A stretch of 64,000 nt of DNA, taken from contig NZ_BJMM01000002.1 in assembly GCF_006539165.1 (NCBI RefSeq), positions 248,001-312,000 of the forward strand, given 5' to 3'. Below, piece after piece: positions 54,497 to 63,419 of the stretch. Both the position numbers and the translations under genes were made by a program. Every line of letters begins with the position of its first letter. The first letter of the stretch is position 1. The notes under the pieces are model-generated. The model saw only the letters and a program-made list of their open reading frames with translations, was not told the origin of the DNA and searched no databases. This DNA comes from Streptomyces cacaoi. Lineage in GTDB: Bacteria > Actinomycetota > Actinomycetes > Streptomycetales > Streptomycetaceae.

Positions 54497-56082
54497 CGGC
54501 CCGGGCCCCGCACGGCGGCGGGACAGGTTCCGGATCGTCCGGCGCGGGCACCCCGTCCCGCATGGACCACACTTCCGCGCCCGTGCTGGAGGCACTGGAG
54601 CACTACCGCGGCGCAGGCCACCTGCCGTTCACCCCGCCCGGGCACAAGCAGGCCCGCGGGGCCGATCCGCGGGTGCGCGAGGTGCTCGGCGACGCCGTCT
54701 TCCTCGGTGACGTGCTGGCCTCCGGCGGGCTCGACGACCGGCGGGACCGCGGCGAGGTGCTGCGCAGCGCCGAGCGCCTCATGGCCGACGCCGTGCACGC
54801 CGAGCACACCTTCTTCTCCACCTGCGGCAGCTCCCTGTCGGTGAAGGCCGCGATGCTCGCCGTCGCGGGGCCGCACGAGAAGCTGCTGGTGGGCCGGGAC
54901 GCGCACAAGTCGGTGATCTCCGGCCTGGTGCTCTCGGGCATCCGCCCCGTGTGGGTCGAGCCGCAGTGGGACGACGAGCGCCAGCTCGCACACGCGCCCG
55001 CGCCCGAGGCCTACGAGCGGGCCTTCGCCGCACACCCGGAGGCGCGCGGCGCGCTGGTCACCAGCCCGACGCCGTACGGCAGTTGCGCGGATCTCGCGGC
55101 GGTCGCGGAGGTCTGCCACCGGCGTGGGCGCCCGCTGCTCGTCGACGAGGCGTGGGGCGCCCATCTGCCCTTCCATCCGGACCTGCCCACCTGGGCGATG
55201 GACGCGGGCGCCGACGTCTGCGTCACCAGCATCCACAAGATGGGCAGCGGCCTCGAACAGGGCTCGGTCTTCCATCTCCAGGGACCGTACATCGATCCCG
55301 TCCTCCTCTCCTCCCGCGCCGATCTGCTGGGCACCACCAGCCCCAGCGTCCTCATCTACGCGGGACTGGACGGCTGGCGCCGGCAGATGGTGCAGCACGG
55401 GCACCAACTGCTCGGCCACGCCCTGGAGCTGGCCGGCCGCACCCGCGCGGCGCTGGAGGGCGTGCCCGGCGTCCATGTGGACGGCGCCGGGGACCTCACC
55501 GGGCCCGGCCGGGGCGCCGCACTGGATCCGCTGCCCGTCGTGCTCGATCTGTCCGGGCTGCCCGTCACCGGCTACCAGGCGGCGGACTGGCTGCGCGCCA
55601 CCCACCGGGTCGACGTCCACATCAGCGACCACCGGCGCATCAATGTGCAGCTGACCCACGCCGACGACGAGGACAGCAGCCGGCGGCTCGTCGACGCGGT
55701 GCGCGACCTCGCCGAACGCGCGGACAGCGGCGAGGAGTTCGCGTCCTCGCCCACCGTCCGGCTGCCCGCCGCCTCCCGGCTGCGGATGGAGCAGGAGTGC
55801 CTGCCCCGGGACGCCTACTTCGGCCGGGTCGAGGACGTCCCCGCCGACGAGGCCGTCGGCCGTGTCGTCGCCGAGATGATCACCCCGTATCCGCCCGGCA
55901 TCCCCACCGCGCTGCCCGGCGAGCGGCTCACGCACACCGTGCTGCGCTATCTGCGCTCCGGCGTCGAGGCGGGGATGAACCTGCCCGACGCGGCGGCGCC
56001 CGACCTGTCCACGGTGCGGGTCGTCGTCGAGGGCGCGGACGAGGCCGCCGAGGGCGGGCCCGAAGGGTGCGCGGCACCGTGA
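54493..56082 (+). CDS. Orn/Lys/Arg decarboxylase-family PLP enzyme
   Basis: A 529-residue fold-type-I PLP protein. The PFTPPGHKQARG start of the fold and CGSSLSVKAAMLA fit the Orn/Lys/Arg decarboxylase group. The Asp of LLVDEAWGAHLPFH and the Schiff-base Lys in SIHKMGSG (K249) are also as expected. The product would be a polyamine precursor such as agmatine, putrescine or cadaverine; the substrate cannot be decided. It begins with about 25 disordered residues; a later ATG (MDHTSAP) is an alternative start. GTGA overlaps join it to the ligase and to the first antiporter gene. Confidence 0.86.
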   Translation: MTARAPHGGGTGSGSSGAGTPSRMDHTSAPVLEALEHYRGAGHLPFTPPGHKQARGADPRVREVLGDAVFLGDVLASGGLDDRRDRGEVLRSAERLMADAVHAEHTFFSTCGSSLSVKAAMLAVAGPHEKLLVGRDAHKSVISGLVLSGIRPVWVEPQWDDERQLAHAPAPEAYERAFAAHPEARGALVTSPTPYGSCADLAAVAEVCHRRGRPLLVDEAWGAHLPFHPDLPTWAMDAGADVCVTSIHKMGSGLEQGSVFHLQGPYIDPVLLSSRADLLGTTSPSVLIYAGLDGWRRQMVQHGHQLLGHALELAGRTRAALEGVPGVHVDGAGDLTGPGRGAALDPLPVVLDLSGLPVTGYQAADWLRATHRVDVHISDHRRINVQLTHADDEDSSRRLVDAVRDLAERADSGEEFASSPTVRLPAASRLRMEQECLPRDAYFGRVEDVPADEAVGRVVAEMITPYPPGIPTALPGERLTHTVLRYLRSGVEAGMNLPDAAAPDLSTVRVVVEGADEAAEGGPEGCAAP

Positions 56083-56276
56083 GGCCCCGGCCGCCGCGCG
56101 CCCGGCGGGCAGCCCGCGCCGCCGGGGAGACCGCGCTGTGGTGGGCCGTGCTGACCGGGCTGTGGCTGGTGCTCATCCAGACCGTCGACCGGCTCGAACT
56201 CGTCGTCGGCACGGCCGCCGCGCTGCCGGTCGCCTGCGCGGCCCGCGCCGCCCGGCTCGCGGCGGCACACCGGTGA
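56079..56276 (+). CDS. mnhE: Very small MrpE-like antiporter subunit
   Basis: A 65-residue membrane protein with two hydrophobic segments (LWWAVLTGLWLVLI and LVVGTAAALPVACA). It has the position and motif order of Mrp/Mnh subunit E but is far shorter than the usual 160 residues, keeping only the N-terminal helices. GTGA overlaps both neighbours. Without the cluster it would be called hypothetical; the symbol depends on context. Confidence 0.6.
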   Translation: MRPRPPRARRAARAAGETALWWAVLTGLWLVLIQTVDRLELVVGTAAALPVACAARAARLAAAHR

Positions 56277-56722
56277 ACGGCTGGCTGGCGGCGGCCTGCG
56301 CGCTGCTCGTGCTCGGTCTGCTGCCCGCGCTGGCCGCCGCCTGCACCGGGCCCGTGCTGCGCCGCGTGCTGGCGCAGAACCTCACCACCGTCCTCACCGC
56401 GCTCGTCCTGCTGCTGCTGGCGCAGGGGTACGCGCGCCCCGCGTACGGCGATCTCGCGCTGGTGCTGGCGGTGCTCGGCCCGGCGGGCACGCTCGTCTTC
56501 GAGCGGCTGCTGGCCGAGGAGCTGGCCGCGAGCCCCGCCCGCACCCCCTTCCAGCGTCTGATGGGGCTCGCCGGGACGGCGGCCGTGCCGCCGGTCGTGC
56601 TGGCGCTGGCCGTGGTGACCGACCCGGGCCGGGCCACCGTGAAGCTGCTGCTGACCGGCTGTCTGCTGCTGGCCGGCAGCGCCGTGTGCACCCGCGCGCT
56701 GACCGCCGCCTGGGGGAGGTGA
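56273..56722 (+). CDS. MrpF-MrpG fusion-like antiporter subunit
   Basis: A 149-residue membrane protein with about five hydrophobic segments. The first half (ACTGPVLRRVLAQNLTTVLTA ... DLALVLAVLGPAGTLVFERLL) matches the F-subunit pattern. The second half (LMGLAGTAAVPPVVLALAVV to LLLTGCLLLAGSAV) corresponds in place and hydrophobicity to subunit G. Mrp systems normally encode F and G as separate proteins of about 90 and 120 residues. The fusion reading is inference based on order and length. Confidence 0.55.
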   Translation: MNGWLAAACALLVLGLLPALAAACTGPVLRRVLAQNLTTVLTALVLLLLAQGYARPAYGDLALVLAVLGPAGTLVFERLLAEELAASPARTPFQRLMGLAGTAAVPPVVLALAVVTDPGRATVKLLLTGCLLLAGSAVCTRALTAAWGR

Positions 56723-56728
56723 CCGGGG

Positions 56729-56995
56729 GTGGACGAACTGCCCGTGGCGCTGGCCCTGTTGCTGGTCGCCTGCGCGGGCACGGCGGCCGTCGCCACCCGC
56801 GACCCGGTACGCCAGTCCCTGGTGCTCGGGGTGCTCGGGCTGGCGCTCGCCCTGCTGTTCACGGTCCTCCAGGCGCCGGACGTCGCCCTGTCCCAGCTGG
56901 CCGTCGGCACGGCTCTCACACCGCTGATGGTGCTGCTGTCCGTCCGCAAGGTGCGGCGCAAGGCACGCAGCGAGCGCAGGGAGGAGCACGAGTGA
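56729..56995 (+). CDS. MbhD/DUF4040-like antiporter subunit
   Basis: An 88-residue membrane protein with three hydrophobic segments and the DUF4040/MbhD core FTVLQAPDVALSQLAVGTALTPLM, which corresponds to part of the C-terminus of MrpA. In this cluster that part is a free-standing subunit. GTG start 6 bp after the previous stop and GTGA overlap with the next gene. Confidence 0.8.
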   Translation: MDELPVALALLLVACAGTAAVATRDPVRQSLVLGVLGLALALLFTVLQAPDVALSQLAVGTALTPLMVLLSVRKVRRKARSERREEHE

Positions 56996-57849
56996 GCCCG
57001 CGGACGCGGCTGTGGGTGCTGGCGTGCGGCGTCGCCGGGGTGGCGGCGCTGCTCGCGGTGACGGTGTGGCGGCTGCCGCCGTTCGGCGGGGCCCGGCACC
57101 CCTACGGCGAGCGTGCCGTGGAGGCGGCGCTGGCAAGCCGCGTGGCCAACGCCGTGGCCTCCGTCAACTTCGACCAGCGTGCCTTCGACACCCTCGGCGA
57201 GCAGGCCATCCTGTTCGGTTCCGTGCTGGGCACCGTCGTCGTGCTGCGGCAGACCCGCGACGAGCGGCGCGTCGAGCCCGAACCGGCCGGGGTCGCGGGA
57301 CCGGTGCGCCGCTACGCGCTGATCGCGCTGCCCGTCGTCCTGCTGACCGGCGTCTACGTCGTCGCGCACGGCCAGTTGAGCCCCGGTGGCGGCTTCCAGG
57401 GCGGGGTCGTCGCGGCGACCGGGCTCCATCTGCTGTACGTGGCCGTCGACTACCGGGCGCTGAAGAGGGTCCGGTCGGTGCATCTGTTCACCCTGGCGGA
57501 CGCCGCGGGCGAGGCCGGCTATCTGCTGCTGGGCACCGGCGGGCTGCTGGCGGGCACCGCCTACCTGACGGATGTGCTGCCGCTCGGCACGTTCGGCACC
57601 CTCGCGTCGGGCGGCACCGTGCCCCTGCTGAACGCCGCGATCGGTGTGGAGGTGGCGGCGGCCGTCGTGGTGCTGCTGGCGCGCTTCCTCGACCAGGCCA
57701 TCGAGATCGTGACGAGCGGCGAGGAAGGGGACCGGGCACCCGGCACGGACGGCGCACCCGGCACCGGCGGTGCGCGGCCCGCGGGCGGTACGGGGCGTGC
57801 GGACGGTGCGGACGGGCCGCACCGCACCGGGCGGGGTGGGGCCGGGTGA
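56992..57849 (+). CDS. mnhB: MnhB-type antiporter subunit with MbhE-like N-terminus
   Basis: A 285-residue membrane protein. Residues 1-90 (one helix, then NAVASVNFDQRAFDTLGEQAILFGSVLGTVVVLR) match the MbhE module of MrpA's C-terminus. Residues 105-245 match subunit B (VAHGQLSPGGGFQGGVVAATGLHLLYVA). The tail is a Gly/Arg/Thr low-complexity stretch of about 45 residues. Overlaps both neighbours by 4 bp. Confidence 0.85.
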   Translation: MSPRTRLWVLACGVAGVAALLAVTVWRLPPFGGARHPYGERAVEAALASRVANAVASVNFDQRAFDTLGEQAILFGSVLGTVVVLRQTRDERRVEPEPAGVAGPVRRYALIALPVVLLTGVYVVAHGQLSPGGGFQGGVVAATGLHLLYVAVDYRALKRVRSVHLFTLADAAGEAGYLLLGTGGLLAGTAYLTDVLPLGTFGTLASGGTVPLLNAAIGVEVAAAVVVLLARFLDQAIEIVTSGEEGDRAPGTDGAPGTGGARPAGGTGRADGADGPHRTGRGGAG

Positions 57850-58193
57850 GCGTGCTGCCGTATCTCGTCGCCGGCTGGCTGTTCCTGGCCGGCTGCGTGG
57901 GCATGGCCACCAGCCGCAACCTCATCCACGCCGTCGGCTCGCTCGCCGTCTGCCAGTCCTCGACCTATGTGCTGCTGCTGGCCGTCGGCTACCGGCGCGG
58001 CGGTACGGCGCCCGTGCACTCCGACATCCGGCCCGGCTCCCGGCCGCTCGTCGACCCCGTGGTCCAGGCGCTCACCCTGACCGATGTCGTCGTGGGCGCC
58101 ACGGTGACGGCGCTGCTGCTCGCGCTCGTCGTCCAGGTCGCCAAGCGGCACGGCACCGTCGACCCGGACGAGCTGCGGGAGCTGCGCGGATGA
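57846..58193 (+). CDS. mnhC: MnhC-type antiporter subunit
   Basis: A 115-residue, three-helix NuoK-like subunit of the Mrp complex: GWLFLAGCVGMATSRNLIHAVGSLAVCQSSTYVLLLA then VDPVVQALTLTDVVVGATVTALLLAL. Length and motifs fit subunit C well. Coupled by GTGA overlaps to its neighbours. Confidence 0.88.
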   Translation: MSVLPYLVAGWLFLAGCVGMATSRNLIHAVGSLAVCQSSTYVLLLAVGYRRGGTAPVHSDIRPGSRPLVDPVVQALTLTDVVVGATVTALLLALVVQVAKRHGTVDPDELRELRG

Positions 58194-60022
58194 CGGCCGC
58201 CCAGGCGCTGCCGCTGCTGGTCGTGCTGCCGCTGACGGGCGCCGCGCTGCTGGTGGCGGCCGGGCGGTGGCTGCCCCGGTACGCGGCCGACGCGTTCGGC
58301 TGCGCCGTCGCGGCGGCCACCGCGGCGCTGGCCTGTCTGCTGCTGGCGGCCCGGAGCGGGAGCGCCCCCGTCGAGTGGGTGGGCGGCCGGCGTCCCGTGC
58401 ACGGTTCGGGGGTGGGCATCTCCCTGGTCGGGGACCGGGCCGGGCTGGGGCTGGCCGCGCTGGTCGGCGTCCTCGTCGTGGCGGCGCTCGTGCACTCCTG
58501 GCGGTTCTTCGACGAGCCGCCCAGCGGCCAGAACGGCGCCTTCCCCGCGCTCGTGCTGATCTTCCAGGCCGGTATGGGCGGATTCACGCTCACCGGCGAC
58601 CTGTTCAACGCGTTCGTCTTCTTCGAGCTGATGGGCGTCATCTCCTATGCGCTGACCGGCTACCGCGTCGAGGAGGCACGGGCCGTGCAGGGGGCGCTCA
58701 CCTTCGGCTTCCTCAACTCCGTGGGCGGCTACGCCACGCTGCTGGGCATCGGGCTGCTGTACGCACGCACCGGCGAGCTGGGCTTCGCCCAGATCGGCGC
58801 GCGGCTCGACGCCCGCCCCGGCGGGGGCGACGCGCTGGTGACCGGGGCGCTGGTGCTGGTGGCGACCGGGCTGCTGGTCAAGGCGGCCGCCGTGCCCTTC
58901 CACTTCTGGCTGCCGGACGCCCACACGGTCGCGCCGTCCCCGGTGTGCATGCTGCTGTCCGGCGTCATGGTGCAGCTCGGGCTGTACGGCGTGGCCCGGG
59001 TGTACTGGACGGTCTTCGCCGGGCCGGGCGGTGTCCCCGAGCAGGCCGTGCAGCGGGCCCTGCTCGCGCTCGGGGTGCTGACCGCCGTCACCGGCGCGCT
59101 GCTGTGCTGGCTCCAGCGGCACATCAAGCGTCTGCTGGCCTTCTCCACGATCGCGCACACGGGGCTGTTCCTGGTGGCGCTCTCCGCGCTGACCCCCGAC
59201 GCGGTCTCCGGTGTGGCGCTGTATCTGCTCGCGCACGCCGGGGTGAAGGCCGCGCTGTTCGCCGGGGCCGGGGTGCTGGTGTCGCGGTTCGGCAGCGTCG
59301 ACGAGCGGGAGCTGCACGGCCGGGGCCGCGGGATCTGGGGTGTGGCGGCGGTGTTCGGCCTGGGCGGGCTCGCGCTGGCGGGGCTCCCGCCGTTCGGCAC
59401 GGCCCTGGGCAAGGCGCTGTGCGAGGAGTCGGCGGGACCGGCGGCGAGCGTGCTGTTCGTCGCCGTCTCGGCGGTCACCGGGGGAGCGGTGCTGCGGGTG
59501 ACGGGCGGGGTGTTCCTCGGCCTCGGCGGGCGCGGTGCCCCGGCGGACGGCGGGCGCGCGGCGCGGGCGGGCCGGGAGCAGCAGGCGGAGGAGACCAGCG
59601 GGGCGGGCGAGGAGCCGGAGACCGGGGTGCGGCTGACGCGGGTGCCCGACACGATGCTCGGCTCGGCCGCCGCCCTGCTGGCCGGGGGACTGGCCGTCGG
59701 CTGTGTGCCCGCGCTGTGGCGCGCGGTCGGGGAGACGGCCGGTGCCTTCACGGACCACGCCGGATACGCCGCGTCCGTGCTCGGTACCACGGCGACCGGT
59801 CCGGTGCTCTCCGCACCGCCGCACTGGTCGGTGCCGGGCGTGGGCCTGGGCCTGCTGTCGGTGGTGCTCGCGCTGGCGGCCGCGGCCGGCGGGGTGCGTG
59901 CGGCGGGCGGGCGCAGGCCCCGCTGGTCGTTGCCGCTGCGCCGGCTGCACTCGGGGCATGTGGGCGACTACGTCGCCTGCGCGATGGTGGGCATCGCGCT
60001 GTTCGCCCTGCTGCTGTGGTGA
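58190..60022 (+). CDS. mnhD: MnhD-type antiporter subunit (NuoM/N-like)
   Basis: A 610-residue protein with about fourteen membrane segments, the proton/cation-translocating subunit. The core has FNAFVFFELMGVISYALTGY, LVKAAAVPFHFWLPDAHTVAPSPVCMLLSG (conserved Lys and His), and RLLAFSTIAHTGLF. A charged insert of about 60 residues (near 450-510) separates the last helices. It is the only large antiporter subunit; no full-length MrpA is present in the cluster. ATGA overlap with mnhC. It ends the coupled operon. Confidence 0.92.
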   Translation: MTAAQALPLLVVLPLTGAALLVAAGRWLPRYAADAFGCAVAAATAALACLLLAARSGSAPVEWVGGRRPVHGSGVGISLVGDRAGLGLAALVGVLVVAALVHSWRFFDEPPSGQNGAFPALVLIFQAGMGGFTLTGDLFNAFVFFELMGVISYALTGYRVEEARAVQGALTFGFLNSVGGYATLLGIGLLYARTGELGFAQIGARLDARPGGGDALVTGALVLVATGLLVKAAAVPFHFWLPDAHTVAPSPVCMLLSGVMVQLGLYGVARVYWTVFAGPGGVPEQAVQRALLALGVLTAVTGALLCWLQRHIKRLLAFSTIAHTGLFLVALSALTPDAVSGVALYLLAHAGVKAALFAGAGVLVSRFGSVDERELHGRGRGIWGVAAVFGLGGLALAGLPPFGTALGKALCEESAGPAASVLFVAVSAVTGGAVLRVTGGVFLGLGGRGAPADGGRAARAGREQQAEETSGAGEEPETGVRLTRVPDTMLGSAAALLAGGLAVGCVPALWRAVGETAGAFTDHAGYAASVLGTTATGPVLSAPPHWSVPGVGLGLLSVVLALAAAAGGVRAAGGRRPRWSLPLRRLHSGHVGDYVACAMVGIALFALLLW

Positions 60023-60374
60023 CGCGGCGCCTCCCCGACGGCAGCTGAAGCGGAGGTTCCTCCTCCTGTGACCTCCGGTCAACCCCCGTGCGCCGCCCTC
60101 CGGTTCGGGGTGCCGAGGAGATTGACGGGGATGTGCCGGAATTGCCGTGCCCAAGATCCTCGGGATCTTCACGGAGCCTTGGCCAATGCCTCGTACGCAG
60201 CAGCCGAACGGCATAGCATCGGGGATCGAACACGGGGGCAACTCCCGTCACTTCCACGCCCATTGGCATGCCCTGACACGGGAGCCACAGGCGCCGCACC
60301 CGTTCCGCCGACCAGCAAGACAGGTGTTCCGTGCAGTACACGATCCTGCCCCGACCAGGCAGGAGGGGACCGCG
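60023..60374. other. Non-coding region upstream of the conservon-type kinase
   Basis: About 350 bp. It has a small GGAGG-TT-CCTCC hairpin after mnhD, the 17-bp palindrome described separately, and a TAGCAT box (60214-60219) that could be the kinase promoter -10, leaving a leader of about 150 nt. No gene is evident. Confidence 0.5.
60153..60169. promoter_or_regulatory. 17-bp palindrome upstream of the kinase
   Basis: AAGATCC-TCG-GGATCTT has perfect 7-bp arms and a 3-bp spacer. It is about 60 bp upstream of the TAGCAT box, in position for an activator or repressor. I know no regulator with this site. Confidence 0.5.
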
Positions 60375-62918
60375 TTGAGGATCACTCCGCGCCTCGTCCT
60401 GTTGGTGGCGGTACCGCTCGCCGTCGCCCTCGCGTTCGCCGTCCGGGCCCTCACCCCCGCCACCGAGCAGGCCGTCGAAGCCAACCGGCTGACCCACCTG
60501 GTGGAGGTGGCGTCCTCCGCTTCCGAGCTGGCGCACGCCCTCCAGAACGAACGCGCGGCCGCCACCGCCTATGTCGCCTCGCACGAGGACGACACCCACT
60601 TCGCGCGCACCGCCGAGGCCACCGACCGCGCCGCCGAGCGCTACCGGCAGCGGCGGGGCGAGGTCTCCTCACCGCCGGAGGGAACCGCCGCGGCCCTGCG
60701 CCGCATCGACCGCTCGCTGGAACAGCTCCCCTCCCTGCGTGCCCAGGTGCGCTCCGGGAACGGCTCCCTCAGCTCCCTCGCGTTCGGCTACCGCATCACC
60801 ATCGCCGAGCTGATCGCCTACCGCGAGGGCCTCGCCCAGGCGGGCGGCGTCGACCCGGCCACCGCCGACCGCATCCGGGCCGCCGCCGCCGTCACCGAGG
60901 CCGGCGAGAACCTCGGACAGCAACAGGCCGCCGTCACCCGGTCGTTCGCCGCGGGCGGCTTCACCCGCGCCTCCCACCAGTCGTTCGACGCGACCCGCAC
61001 CGGCTACACCGACGCGCTCGCCGACGTCTACGCGCTCGGACCCTCCGCGTGGCGCACCTGGCTGGAGCGCTCGCTGTCCGGGCCCAAGGCGCTCGCCGCG
61101 CAGCGACTGGAGGACGAGGCGGCCCGAACGACGCCCGGCTCCCGGCCGGACTTCTCCCCGGCACGCTGGCACAAGTCCTCCGCCGACCGGCTGTCCCTGC
61201 TGCACACCGTCGAGCGCCGCATCGACGACGACCTGAACGGGACGGTCACCTCGCGGCGCACCACGCTCATCTGGTGGGCCGCCGGTGAACTCGCCCTGGT
61301 CGTCCTCACCCTGGCCGGCGTCCTGTTCATCGCGCTGCGGCTGGCCCGTGCCATGATCCGGCGGCTGCGGGACCTGCGCAACGCGGCGCACGAGGTCGCA
61401 CACCGGCGGCTGCCCGAGGCGATGAAGGAGCTGTCCACCTCGCGGGCGCCGGGCGGGGCGACACCCGAGGAGATCGCCCGGCGCGCCGGCAGCCCGCTTC
61501 AGACGACGGGCCGGGACGAGATCGGCGAGGTCGGCGAGGCGTTCAACGCCGTCCACCACGAGGCGGTGCGCCTCGCCGCCCAACAGGCCGCCTCGCACGA
61601 GAAGTTCGCCCAGACCCTTGTCGGTGTGGCCCGGCGCGGCGCCGTGCTCACCGGTGTGATGGCCGGCCAGCTCGACGCCGTCCAGCGCGACGAGCTGGAC
61701 CCCGAACGCATGCGCACGCTCTTCGCGCTGGACCACCTGGCCATCCGCATGGAGCGCAACACCAACAGCCTGCTCGTCCTCGGCGGACACGGCCAGGGCC
61801 GGGTGCGCACCGCCAACGCCTCGTGCACGGCCGTCGTCTACGCCGCGGCCCAGCAGATCGAGCGCTACGAGCGGGTCACCCTCGGCCATGTCGAGCCCAG
61901 CATCGGCATCGCGGCCCGCGTGGTGGACGATGTCGCCCATCTGCTGGCCGAACTGCTCGACAACGCCACCCGGTTCTCCCCGCCGGAGACCGAGGTCGGG
62001 GTCGCCGCCTGGCATCTGAAGGACCGCGTCGTGGTGCAGATCGTCGACGAGGGCGTGGGCATCGCACCGCACCGGCGCGGCGAGCTGAACGAACGGCTGG
62101 CCACCCCCAGCGACGACGTCGGCGCCGCCGCCCGCTCCATGGGCCTGCACGTCGTCTCCCGCCTCGCCGCCCGGCACTCCATCGGCGTCGAACTGCGGGC
62201 CTCTTCGGGCCCCGGCACCATCGCCGAGGTCACCCTGCCCGGCTCGGCACTGGCCGAACTGCCCCCGCCTGAACAGCCCGGAGGCCACCCGGCCCTCGCC
62301 CGCGGGACCGGAACCTCCGGAGCCCCCGGAAGAGACGCGACGGACTCGACGGACTCGACGGACCCGGCGGCAGGGGCCGCGGGCGCGGACGGCGGCGGCC
62401 CGGCGGACGGGCGCGCGTCCTCCGCACCGGCGCCCGCCGCCCGGCCCCAACGGCCGCTGCCCGGCGGCCGGCCGGTGCCCCGCCGGCCGGACCGCGCCCG
62501 CGGCGCCGACCCCGAGCACGAGCAGACGGCGGACGAGGCACCCCGGCCCGCCGACCCGGCACCGGCCCGTTCCCAGGAGCGGGTGGCCGGCATCAGCCCC
62601 GCCGGGCTGCCCGTCCGCCGCCGCCGGCCCACCCCGGGCCGGCTCGGCGCCCGCCCGGACGAGGGCGCCGGGACCCCGGGGGCGCCCGGGAGCACCGCGA
62701 ACGCCCCCGGCGCCGGGGACGCCGCCGGAGCCCGCCCCGCCAAGGGCCCGCGGCAGCGCCGCGACTCACGCCAGGTCTCCGACGTCCTGGCCGCGTACAC
62801 CCAGGGCATCAACCGCAGCGCCCGCGCCTCGGGCGGCGGCAGGGCCGCCCCGGCCACCGACCACGCCGCCGGGGCCACCGACGACACCGACGACGACACC
62901 CAACGGAGCACCACATGA
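60375..62918 (+). CDS. Conservon-type sensor histidine kinase (nitrate-sensor-like domain)
   Basis: An 847-residue membrane kinase. Two membrane helices (about 10-30 and 295-320) flank an extracellular helical domain like the NIT nitrate/nitrite sensor. HAMP follows, then a kinase core with DHLAIRMERNTNSLLVLGG, LAELLDNATRFSPP and DEGVGIAPHRRGEL. The last 250 or so residues are a disordered Pro/Ala/Arg tail ending with QRRDSRQVSDVLAAYTQGI. The TTG start follows GGAGGGGA. It resembles CvnA proteins of Streptomyces conservons. It overlaps the roadblock gene by 4 bp. Confidence 0.88.
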   Translation: MRITPRLVLLVAVPLAVALAFAVRALTPATEQAVEANRLTHLVEVASSASELAHALQNERAAATAYVASHEDDTHFARTAEATDRAAERYRQRRGEVSSPPEGTAAALRRIDRSLEQLPSLRAQVRSGNGSLSSLAFGYRITIAELIAYREGLAQAGGVDPATADRIRAAAAVTEAGENLGQQQAAVTRSFAAGGFTRASHQSFDATRTGYTDALADVYALGPSAWRTWLERSLSGPKALAAQRLEDEAARTTPGSRPDFSPARWHKSSADRLSLLHTVERRIDDDLNGTVTSRRTTLIWWAAGELALVVLTLAGVLFIALRLARAMIRRLRDLRNAAHEVAHRRLPEAMKELSTSRAPGGATPEEIARRAGSPLQTTGRDEIGEVGEAFNAVHHEAVRLAAQQAASHEKFAQTLVGVARRGAVLTGVMAGQLDAVQRDELDPERMRTLFALDHLAIRMERNTNSLLVLGGHGQGRVRTANASCTAVVYAAAQQIERYERVTLGHVEPSIGIAARVVDDVAHLLAELLDNATRFSPPETEVGVAAWHLKDRVVVQIVDEGVGIAPHRRGELNERLATPSDDVGAAARSMGLHVVSRLAARHSIGVELRASSGPGTIAEVTLPGSALAELPPPEQPGGHPALARGTGTSGAPGRDATDSTDSTDPAAGAAGADGGGPADGRASSAPAPAARPQRPLPGGRPVPRRPDRARGADPEHEQTADEAPRPADPAPARSQERVAGISPAGLPVRRRRPTPGRLGARPDEGAGTPGAPGSTANAPGAGDAAGARPAKGPRQRRDSRQVSDVLAAYTQGINRSARASGGGRAAPATDHAAGATDDTDDDTQRSTT

Positions 62919-63325
62919 CCACGGAATCCACCGGAGACCTCGGCTGGCTGCTGAGCGACTTCGCCGCCCGCGTCCCCGGCGTGACCCGGGCCATCGCGGT
63001 CTCGGTCGACGGACTCGCGCTCGCCTCCACCGGGATGGACACCGACGACGCCGACCGGCTCGCCGCCATCGCCTCCGGGGTCGTCAACCTGCTCTCCGGC
63101 GCCGCCCAGTTGATGCGCACCGACCCGGTCGAGCACAGCCTCACCGCGATGGAGGGCGGCTATCTGTTCTCCATGGCCGTCTCCTCCGGCGCCTCCCTGC
63201 TGGTGACCACCACCCGGGACGCAGACATCGGCGAGGTCAGCTACATGATGTCCGAACTGATCAACCAGGTCGGCGACGCGCTCAGCCCCCAGCTGCGCGA
63301 GCAGGCCGGGCCCTCGGCGCAGTGA
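62915..63325 (+). CDS. Roadblock/LC7-domain protein (CvnB-like)
   Basis: A 136-residue protein of the roadblock/LC7 family (LSDFAARVPGVTRAIAVSVDGLALAST, LAAIASGVVNLLSGA, LLVTTTRDADIGEVSYMM). In conservons it works with the kinase and a small GTPase to relay signals. Here it overlaps the kinase gene, but the next gene is a binding protein, not the usual DUF742 and GTPase genes. Confidence 0.92.
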   Translation: MTTESTGDLGWLLSDFAARVPGVTRAIAVSVDGLALASTGMDTDDADRLAAIASGVVNLLSGAAQLMRTDPVEHSLTAMEGGYLFSMAVSSGASLLVTTTRDADIGEVSYMMSELINQVGDALSPQLREQAGPSAQ

Positions 63326-63419
63326 CACCGGCGGCCCGCCGCCCCGGCCGGGCCCCGTCCGGTCCGTGCGGCGGCCGCCCGGCCACCGTCCCCCTCGTCG
63401 ACGTCGAAATGGAGCCACA

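Noticed and set aside
56273..56722. Two separate overlapping genes for MrpF and MrpG
   Set aside because: The frame is continuous, with no internal stop and no second start with a ribosome site.
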